This document shows positions 7,387-13,296 of a stretch of DNA of 38,062 nt, piece after piece. The notes beneath the pieces are model-generated. The model made no database searches and was not told the DNA's origin. It was given only the letters and a program-made list of their open reading frames with translations. Location: positions 1 to 38,062 of the forward strand of contig URBP01000005.1 in NCBI GenBank assembly GCA_900546105.1, written 5' to 3'. Within the stretch, counting starts at the first letter, position 1; every line of letters begins with the position of its first letter. Both the position numbers and the translations under genes were made by a program. The stretch comes from an uncultured Collinsella sp. GTDB taxonomy: Bacteria > Actinomycetota > Coriobacteriia > Coriobacteriales > Coriobacteriaceae.

Positions 7387-8376
7387 ATGGTAAGTATTGT
7401 TCTTGCTAGCCATGGTGACTTGGCGGCTGGAATCAAGCAGACGGGCTCGATGGTCTTTGGCGATCAGCCGTCTGTTGCCGTGGTCTCGCTCGAGCCGAGC
7501 ATGGGCCCCGACGACTTCCGTGCCAAGGTCGAGGAGGCAATCGCTTCCTTCGAGGACCAGGAGCAGGTGCTCTTCCTCGTTGATCTGTGGGGCGGCACGC
7601 CGTTCAATCAGATCAGCGGGCTCATCGAGGGCCACGATTCCTGGGCTATCGTCACCGGTGTCAACCTGCCTATGCTCATCGAGGCATATTCGCAGCGCTT
7701 TGACGCAAAGAACACTGCACATGCGATCGCAAAACATCTCGTGACTGAGGCTAAGGCCGGCGTGCGCGTCAAGCCCGAGTCTCTGGAGCCCGAGGAGAAG
7801 AAGCCGGCTGCGGCCGCCGCTGCTCCTGCGGGTGCCATTCCTCCGGGAACGGTGATCGGCGACGGGCACATCAAGATCGCCCACGTCCGTATCGACACGC
7901 GTCTGCTGCATGGTCAGGTGGCCACCACGTGGACCAAGCAGATCAACCCCAACCGCATCATCGTGGTCTCCGACGGCGTTGCTCACGACGAGCTCCGCAA
8001 GACCATGATCGAGCAGGCTGCCCCTCCGGGAGTCCACGCCAACGTCGTGCCCATCAAGAAGATGGCCGAGGTCGTCAAGGACACGCGCTTTGGCGACACC
8101 AAGGCGATGCTGCTGTTCGAGAACCCGCAGGATCTGCTCAGGGCCATCGAGGCCGGCGTCGACATCAAGGAAGCCAACATCGGTTCCATGGCCCACTCCA
8201 AGGGCAAGGTCGTCGTCACTAACGCTGTCGCTATGGGCGATGACGATGTCAAGACCATCGAGGCTCTCAAGGCCAAGGGCGTCAAGTTCGAGGTCCGCAA
8301 GGTTCCTTCGGATTCCTCCGAGGATCTCGACGCCATGTTGAAGAAAGCTAAGGCCGAACTGGCCGCTCAAGCATAG
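7387..8376 (+). CDS. manX: Mannose-family PTS EIIAB component
   Basis: A 329-aa soluble phosphocarrier that passes phosphate from HPr to incoming sugar. The EIIA domain (about 1-125) begins VSIVLASHG, with the phospho-accepting His9, and contains the family signature LFLVDLWGGTPFN. An Ala/Pro-rich linker (about 133-150) leads to the EIIB domain, with RIDTRLLHGQV and its active His175, the same position as in E. coli ManX. Two in-frame starts exist. ATG 7387 sits 6 bases after AAAGGAGGT, while GTG 7384 would be only 3 bases away, so ATG is preferred. It is first gene of the manX-manY-manZ-DUF956 operon. Sugar specificity (mannose, glucose, fructose, amino sugars) cannot be read from sequence alone. 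Confidence 0.95.
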   Translation: MVSIVLASHGDLAAGIKQTGSMVFGDQPSVAVVSLEPSMGPDDFRAKVEEAIASFEDQEQVLFLVDLWGGTPFNQISGLIEGHDSWAIVTGVNLPMLIEAYSQRFDAKNTAHAIAKHLVTEAKAGVRVKPESLEPEEKKPAAAAAAPAGAIPPGTVIGDGHIKIAHVRIDTRLLHGQVATTWTKQINPNRIIVVSDGVAHDELRKTMIEQAAPPGVHANVVPIKKMAEVVKDTRFGDTKAMLLFENPQDLLRAIEAGVDIKEANIGSMAHSKGKVVVTNAVAMGDDDVKTIEALKAKGVKFEVRKVPSDSSEDLDAMLKKAKAELAAQA

Positions 8377-8394
8377 TAAAGGAGGGTCCGATAC

Positions 8395-9213
8395 ATGTCT
8401 GCAATCACTATTCTGCTTGTTGCGATTGTCGCGTTGCTTGCCGGTATGGAAGGCATTCTGGATGAGTTCCAGTTCCATCAGCCGCTCGTGGCATGCACGC
8501 TTATCGGTCTCGTAACCGGTCACCTTCAGGAGGGCATCCTCCTGGGCGGTTCGCTCCAGATGATGGCCCTTGGCTGGGCTAACGTCGGCGCCGCCGTCGC
8601 GCCTGACGCCGCTCTGGCCTCGGTCGCTTCTTCGATCATCATGGTGCTCGCCCTCAACGGTGGCGCCACCGATTCGGCCAAGGCCGTTACCGCCGCCATC
8701 GCCGTCGCCGTCCCGCTGTCGGTCGCTGGTCTGTTCCTGACCATGATCTGCCGTACCCTGGCTACCGCTATGGTTCACGGCATGGACGCCTGCGCCGAGA
8801 AGGGCGACTTCGCCGGCATCGAGCGTTGGCAGTACGCCGGCATCCTCATGCAGGGTGTTCGTATCGCCATCCCGGCAGTACTTCTGTGCATCATCCCGGC
8901 CGAGGCTGTTACCAACGCGCTTAACGCTATGCCCGATTGGCTGTCCGGCGGCATGGCTGTCGGCGGCGGCATGGTCGCTTCCGTCGGTTACGCCATGGTC
9001 ATCAACATGATGGCCACCAAGGAGACCTGGCCGTTCTTCATCCTCGGCTTTGTCCTTGCTGCCATCCCTCAGCTCACGCTGATCGCCCTTGGCCTCATCG
9101 GCATCTCCCTTGCCCTCATCTACCTTGGCCTTAAGGATCTGGCCAAGCAGGGTGGCGGCATGGGCGGTGGCTCCGGTGACCCGCTCGGCGACATTCTGAA
9201 CGATTACGAGTAG
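8395..9213 (+). CDS. manY: Mannose-family PTS EIIC permease
   Basis: A 272-aa polytopic membrane protein forming half of the sugar channel with the IID subunit. The N-terminal segment SAITILLVAIVALLAGMEGI, then LLGGSLQMMALGWANVGAAVAPD, is typical of the IIC-Man family, as is the overall length. The tail is Gly-rich (GGGMGGGSGDP). A strong AAAGGAGG site lies just upstream of ATG 8395, 18 bases after the manX stop. It is co-transcribed with manX and manZ. Confidence 0.95.
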   Translation: MSAITILLVAIVALLAGMEGILDEFQFHQPLVACTLIGLVTGHLQEGILLGGSLQMMALGWANVGAAVAPDAALASVASSIIMVLALNGGATDSAKAVTAAIAVAVPLSVAGLFLTMICRTLATAMVHGMDACAEKGDFAGIERWQYAGILMQGVRIAIPAVLLCIIPAEAVTNALNAMPDWLSGGMAVGGGMVASVGYAMVINMMATKETWPFFILGFVLAAIPQLTLIALGLIGISLALIYLGLKDLAKQGGGMGGGSGDPLGDILNDYE

Positions 9214-9229
9214 GAGGGGAGTGATACAT

Positions 9230-10150
9230 ATGGCAGAGAACAAGATTCAGCTCACCAAGGCTGACCGTAAGAAGGTTTGCTTCCGTCATCAGTTCCTTCA
9301 GGGCTCGTGGAACTACGAGCGTATGCAGAACGGCGGCTGGTGCTTCGCAATGATCCCTGCGATCAAGAAGCTCTACACCAGCAAGGATGACCAGATTGCC
9401 GCTCTTAAGCGCCACCTGGAGTTCTATAACACCCACCCCTATGTTTCCGCCCCCGTCATTGGCGTTACCCTCGCCCTCGAGGAGGAGCGCGCCAACGGTG
9501 CTCCGATTGACGACGTCGCCATTCAGGGCGTCAAGGTCGGTATGATGGGCCCGCTCGCCGGCGTCGGCGACCCCGCCTTCTGGTTCACCCTTCGCCCGAT
9601 TCTGGGCGCACTGGGCGCTTCCCTGGCCCTGTCCGGCAGCATCGCCGGTCCGCTGCTGTTCTTCTTCGCGTGGAACATCATCCGTTACGCCTTCCTGTGG
9701 TACACGCAGGAGTTTGGCTACAAGGTCGGCTCCTCCATCGCCAAGGACCTCTCCGGCGGTCTGATGGGCAAGGTCACCGAGGGCGCTTCCATCCTGGGTA
9801 TGTTCATCATCGGCGCCCTGGTCGAGCGCTGGGTGTCCATCTCCTTTACCCCGATCGTCTCCAAGGTCACGCAGTCCGCTGGCGCCTATATCGACTGGGC
9901 TAATCTGCCCGCCGGCGCCGAGGGCGTCAAGCAGGCATTGACGATGTACAGCTCTGTCGGTGCCACCGCACTCGACCCGGTGAAGGTCACCACGCTTCAG
10001 GCCAACCTCGATCAGCTCATCCCCGGTCTTGCCGCCGTGTGCCTGACTCTCTTGGTCTGCAAGCTCCTCAAGAAGAAGGTCAGCCCGATCGTCATCATCC
10101 TGGCTCTCTTTGCCGTCGGCATCATCGGTCGCGTCTGCGGCTTCATGTAA
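9230..10150 (+). CDS. manZ: Mannose-family PTS EIID component
   Basis: A 306-aa membrane subunit that pairs with the IIC protein. Family features are the N-terminal RHQFLQGSWNYERMQNGG, the FYNTHPYVSAPVIGV stretch, and VKVGMMGPLAGVGDPAFW, followed by hydrophobic C-terminal segments. The frame is open from GTG 9221, but ATG 9230 is better spaced from AGGAGGGG (9212-9219), which overlaps the end of the IIC gene. A hairpin terminator lies 56 bases after the stop, so transcription of the next gene is probably reduced. Confidence 0.95.
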   Translation: MAENKIQLTKADRKKVCFRHQFLQGSWNYERMQNGGWCFAMIPAIKKLYTSKDDQIAALKRHLEFYNTHPYVSAPVIGVTLALEEERANGAPIDDVAIQGVKVGMMGPLAGVGDPAFWFTLRPILGALGASLALSGSIAGPLLFFFAWNIIRYAFLWYTQEFGYKVGSSIAKDLSGGLMGKVTEGASILGMFIIGALVERWVSISFTPIVSKVTQSAGAYIDWANLPAGAEGVKQALTMYSSVGATALDPVKVTTLQANLDQLIPGLAAVCLTLLVCKLLKKKVSPIVIILALFAVGIIGRVCGFM

Positions 10151-10206
10151 GCACGTTTCGGCTTAAGACCGAGAATTGCTAGGCAAGAGCTTTTGAGCCA
10201 TTGAAA

Positions 10207-10250
10207 CGGACCGCACCCGGTGGGTACACTGGATGCGGTCCGATTGTTTT
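10207..10250 (+). terminator. Hairpin terminator between manZ and the DUF956 gene
   Basis: A 9-bp stem (CGGACCGCA at 10207-10215 with TGCGGTCCG at 10234-10242) is followed directly by ATTGTTTTTATT. The ribosome site of the next gene begins only a few bases later, so this is an intra-operon terminator or attenuator. Confidence 0.8.
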
Positions 10251-10270
10251 TATTGGAGGGCGAGGCGCGT

Positions 10271-10669
10271 ATGGCGCAATCTCAGAACAGCACGGTCGAT
10301 CTGACGACGCCGGCAACCTGCCTTATGGGGCTTACCAGCCACGGTAACGTGATGGTGGGCAATAAGGCGTTTGAGTACTATAACGAGCGCAATCCCGAGG
10401 ATTATATTCAAATCCCGTGGGACGAGGTCGACTATATCGCCGCCGAGGTTTTGCGCGGCACCAAGAAGATTACGCGTTTTGCTATCTTCACCAAGGACAA
10501 CGGCCACTTTACGTTTTCGACGCGCGACGATAAAGAGACGCTTCGCGCGGTCCGTAAGTACGTCGACGAGGATAAGCTCGTGCGTTCGCCCGACTTTATC
10601 GATGTGACGGCCAAGGGCGCCAAGAGCATCCCCTCCGTTATCAAAAACCTTTTCCACAAAGGCAAGTAG
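10271..10669 (+). CDS. manO: DUF956 family protein (ManO-like)
   Basis: A 132-aa cytoplasmic protein. It matches the DUF956 family, which in Firmicutes sits just downstream of manXYZ and is sometimes called ManO. Visible family features are the start of the domain (TCLMGLTSHGNVMVGNKAFEYY), the IPWDEVDYIAAEV segment and RFAIFTKDNGHFTFSTRD, a PH-like beta-rich pattern. The frame is open from 10220, through the terminator stem, but ATG 10271 has GGAGGGCGAGG upstream and gives the normal family length. Its role is thought to be modulation of the mannose PTS; the mechanism is not established. The stop codon TAG (10667-10669) is the first three bases of a 21-bp repeat shared with 7042-7062. Confidence 0.85.
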   Translation: MAQSQNSTVDLTTPATCLMGLTSHGNVMVGNKAFEYYNERNPEDYIQIPWDEVDYIAAEVLRGTKKITRFAIFTKDNGHFTFSTRDDKETLRAVRKYVDEDKLVRSPDFIDVTAKGAKSIPSVIKNLFHKGK

Positions 10670-10677
10670 TCATTAAA

Positions 10678-10701
10678 GAGCGCCCCCTCAAAGTGGGGCG
10701 C
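10678..10701 (+). terminator. Probable terminator after the DUF956 gene
   Basis: GCGCCCC is paired with GGGGCGC around a short loop (about 10680-10701), starting some 10 bases past the stop. Its right arm is also the degenerate first unit of the 31-bp alternating array. There is no clean T-tract, so termination efficiency is uncertain. Confidence 0.5.
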
Positions 10702-10893
10702 AGTCTCCCATGTGGCTCGATCGGGAAAGTGCATCCCAGTTCGAGCGTCGATTCCGGGATGTAGTTTCCGGAACGGGGTCGTTTGGGAAACCGTGTCCCG
10801 TTTCGAGCCGAAATTCTGGGTCACAGTTTCCCAGCGAGGTCTCATGGGGAAAGTCTGACCCAGAATTTGCCTGGATAGTGGGACGCACTTTCC
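10694..10893. repeat. Alternating 31-bp-period repeat array A
   Basis: Six 15-bp units begin at 10724, 10755, 10786, 10817, 10848 and 10879, each exactly 31 bp from the last, in strictly alternating orientation (+,-,+,-,+,-). The consensus in + orientation is about GGAAASYNYRTCCCR. A degenerate unit (TGGGGCGCAGTCTCC, 10694-10708) precedes them 30 bp earlier, in minus orientation, which keeps the alternation. The 16-bp spacers differ, though those between a + and the next - unit are themselves weakly palindromic. 31 bp is close to three helical turns and is not a multiple of three, which argues for a DNA or RNA function rather than coding. A second array is at 21423-21561. I know of no named element with this form. 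Confidence 0.85.
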
Positions 10894-10955
10894 GGAGGGC
10901 TGTTCCACCGCAACTTCGAAGAGTGGGTATACGCTGCATTACAGCGGCGTAAATC

Positions 10956-10964
10956 TGCTACACT
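10956..10964 (+). promoter_or_regulatory. Promoter -10 of tRNA-Arg
   Basis: TGCTACACT, an extended -10 (TGN-TACACT), ends 10 bases before the mature tRNA 5' end. No good -35 is seen. The reverse strand at 21344-21352, upstream of the kinase operon, carries the same nine bases. Confidence 0.55.
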
Positions 10965-10974
10965 AATACAACAT

Positions 10975-11050
10975 GCCTCCGTAGCTCAGGGGATAGAGCA
11001 CCGCTCTCCTAAAGCGGGTGTCGACGGTTCGAATCCGCCCGGGGGCACCA
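10975..11050 (+). tRNA. tRNA-Arg (anticodon CCT)
   Basis: A 76-nt tRNA with the terminal CCA encoded. The acceptor stem GCCTCCG pairs with CGGGGGC, allowing one G-U pair. The anticodon stem CCGCT/AGCGG encloses loop CTCCTAA, giving anticodon CCT, which reads AGG. The T-loop is GGTTCGAATCC. It stands alone, with its own -10, and a hairpin follows it at 11061-11091. Confidence 0.95.
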
Positions 11051-11060
11051 GAGATTTGTC

Positions 11061-11091
11061 GAGCCCGGTACACCGACACGGTGCCGGGCTC
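11061..11091 (+). terminator. Terminator after tRNA-Arg
   Basis: GAGCCCGG...CACCG pairs with CGGTGCCGGGCTC around a 3-base loop, with a 2-base bulge, followed by TTCTGGTT. It begins 10 bases past the tRNA. Confidence 0.7.
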
Positions 11092-11110
11092 TTCTGGTTC
11101 ATGCCATGTC

Positions 11111-11150
11111 AAAAACGAAGCGCCCGCTTGCTGGGGGAGCAAGCGGGCGC
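11111..11150 (-). terminator. Terminator of the kinase/cell-wall operon
   Basis: A perfect 13-bp stem (11120-11132 with 11138-11150) is followed on the minus strand by TTCGTTTTTG. It lies about 50 bases past the stop of the PASTA kinase gene and closes the six-gene minus-strand operon. Confidence 0.85.
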
Positions 11151-11202
11151 CTGTGAGTGAATATGTTTGCGGCGAGAGCCGTAATGGGCGGTGGGGTGGC
11201 GA

Positions 11203-13164
11203 CTAGTTGGCCGTACCGGAATCGTCGCCCGTGCCCGAGCCCGAACCCGAACCCGAGCCAGAAAGTGCAACCGTCAGCGTAATCGTGCTGTCGGTGGACT
11301 GCTTGCCGGTGGGGGAGACGCCCGTGACGGTGGCGTTTTCGTTGCCACTCACGGGGTTGCCGTTCTGATCGCAGAACGCGATGTTGTAGAAGCCGGCGTT
11401 GTTGAGCGCGGTGACGGCGGCGGAAATGCTCTTGCCGTACAGGTTGCCCGGGACGGTGGCCTTGCCGGACTTCTTGGCAATGACGACGGTAATCGTGGCA
11501 CCGGGCTTCTGCTTGCCGCTGGGGTTCCAGCTGATTACGGTGCCCTCGGTAACCGAGTCGTTCTCCTGGTAGCTCACGTCGACGCCAAAGCCTGCCATAT
11601 CGAGGGCGTTGCGCGCCTGGGCCTCGGTCATGTCGGTCAGGTCGGGGACGGACGTGGTATCCGGGCCGCTCGAGACCTTGTACGAGATGGTCGTGCCCTT
11701 CTCGACTTCCTTACCGGCGTCGGTGCCCTGCTCAAAGACCTGGCCCTCATCGGCCTCGTTGGCCTCCTCGGTGGCGTTGCCCTTTAGGCCAACGCTTGCC
11801 AGTGCCGCCTCTGCCTGGTCCTTGGTTAGACCGACAAGCTGGGGAACCTCAACCTTCTCGGAGGGCTTGGGGCCCTTGGAGATCACCAGGTTCACCTTGG
11901 TGCCCTTGGCCTTCTTGGTGTGGCCGTTGGGCGTCTGCTCGGCGACCTTGCCCTCGTCGACATCGTCGTTGTAGCTTTGGTCGATGGTGCCGACCTCGAG
12001 GCCGGCTTCCTTGATCTGCTCGACGGCAGTCTGCTGGTCCTTGCCCAGCACATCGGGCACGGTGACCTGCTCGCCGCCAAAGAGTCCTGTGGCAAAGGCC
12101 ACCACGATACCGATGACGGCAACGGCTGCCACCACGGCGGCGATGATCTTGTTCTTGTTGGATTTGGGCTTTTCGACCTCGTAGGAGCCGGTGGAGCCCG
12201 AAACCGAGCTACGGGCGGTATTCTGGCCGCTCACGCCCGAGACGGGACGTACCATGGCGCGCGTCTGATCGGAAAGCTCGCGAGTCTTGGTGGCGCCCAG
12301 TTCACCGGGTGCACCGATGATGCGCGTGGGCTCCGAGATGTTGACGGCACGGCCCGACAGGTAGCTGTTGAGCACCTGACGCAGCTCGTCGGCGGTCTGG
12401 AAGCGGTTTGCCGGGTCCTTCTCCATGCACTTGAGGATGATACGCTCAAGGTCGGCGTCGACACCGGAGTTGATCTGGCTCGGCGGAATAGGCAGCTCGT
12501 TGACCTGCTTGAGTGCGACTGAGATGGCGTCATCACCGTCAAAGGGCACGCGGCCGGTGGCGCACTCGTACATCACGACGCCCAGCGAGTAGATATCCGA
12601 GGTGGGGCCGAGGTCCTGACCACGGGTCTGCTCGGGACTGACGTAGTGGGCGGTTCCCAGCACGTTGTTGTCTTGCGTGAGGTGGCTGTTCTTGGCGCGC
12701 GCGATGCCAAAGTCCATCACCTTGATGTTGCCGTCGGGCAGCACCATGATGTTCTGCGGCTTGATGTCGCGGTGGATGATCTCGTGCTTGTGGGCGACCG
12801 AAAGCGCGGAGCTGATCTGCGAGCCGATCTGGGCGACCTTCTTGGGGTCGAGGGCGCCGTGGCTCTTGATGCCGCTCTTAAGGTCGGTGCCGCGCAGGTA
12901 CTCCATGACGATGTAATAGGTGTCGCCGTCCTTGCCCCAATCGTAGACGCCCACGATATAGGGGGAGGAGAGACCGGCTGCTGCCTGGGCCTCCTGCTTA
13001 AAGCGTGCGGCGAAGGTTGCGTCGCCAGCATACTGCGGCAGCATGATCTTGACGGCTACCGTGCGGTCGAGGACCTGGTCCTGCGCACGGAAGACGGTCG
13101 CCATGCCGCCTGTCCCCACCTTATCCTTGAGGAGGTATCTTCCCCCGAGGACCCTCTGTTCCAT
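11203..13164 (-). CDS. pknB: Ser/Thr protein kinase with PASTA repeats (PknB/PrkC type)
   Basis: A 653-aa membrane kinase. The kinase domain (about 10-270) has the Gly loop GTGGMA (17-22), catalytic Lys39, HRDIKPQN with Asp133, and DFG at 151-153. A juxtamembrane region rich in Thr/Ser (about 280-335) is a likely autophosphorylation segment. One TM lies at about 340-361. Four PASTA domains follow outside the cell (about 366-640), which in this family sense muropeptides or lipid II. The C-terminus ends in an SG repeat tail. ATG 13164 (MEQRVLGG) is preferred because AGGAG lies 5 bases upstream; ATG 13179 and further starts lack a site. It is the last gene of the operon, opposed by the PP2C phosphatase at 16181. 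Likely targets are FHA proteins and envelope-synthesis enzymes. Confidence 0.95.
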   Translation of the reverse strand: MEQRVLGGRYLLKDKVGTGGMATVFRAQDQVLDRTVAVKIMLPQYAGDATFAARFKQEAQAAAGLSSPYIVGVYDWGKDGDTYYIVMEYLRGTDLKSGIKSHGALDPKKVAQIGSQISSALSVAHKHEIIHRDIKPQNIMVLPDGNIKVMDFGIARAKNSHLTQDNNVLGTAHYVSPEQTRGQDLGPTSDIYSLGVVMYECATGRVPFDGDDAISVALKQVNELPIPPSQINSGVDADLERIILKCMEKDPANRFQTADELRQVLNSYLSGRAVNISEPTRIIGAPGELGATKTRELSDQTRAMVRPVSGVSGQNTARSSVSGSTGSYEVEKPKSNKNKIIAAVVAAVAVIGIVVAFATGLFGGEQVTVPDVLGKDQQTAVEQIKEAGLEVGTIDQSYNDDVDEGKVAEQTPNGHTKKAKGTKVNLVISKGPKPSEKVEVPQLVGLTKDQAEAALASVGLKGNATEEANEADEGQVFEQGTDAGKEVEKGTTISYKVSSGPDTTSVPDLTDMTEAQARNALDMAGFGVDVSYQENDSVTEGTVISWNPSGKQKPGATITVVIAKKSGKATVPGNLYGKSISAAVTALNNAGFYNIAFCDQNGNPVSGNENATVTGVSPTGKQSTDSTITLTVALSGSGSGSGSGTGDDSGTAN

Positions 13165-13296
13165 TCCTGCTCCTAACATAACTATTCGCTCAACGATGTG
13201 TGTAGTACCTACGATGTGGCCGCTGGGGCCGTGTGGCGCGTTGCCGCTAACTCTTCGGCCGCGGCGCGCCTCGGGTGTCCGATTCAATCATGGGCA

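Noticed and set aside
7360..9243. A 627-aa open frame on the minus strand across manX-manY
   Set aside because: It is the antisense shadow of the PTS genes: low-complexity Asp/Gly/His/Arg composition, no ribosome site, and it covers strong plus-strand family motifs.
10694..10893. CRISPR array
   Set aside because: Units are only 15 bp, alternate in orientation and have 16-bp spacers; no cas genes are present. CRISPR repeats are direct and longer.
10688..10952. Short open frames on both strands through array A
   Set aside because: They run through repeats with a 31-bp period, which changes frame at every unit, so the translation has no repeat pattern.
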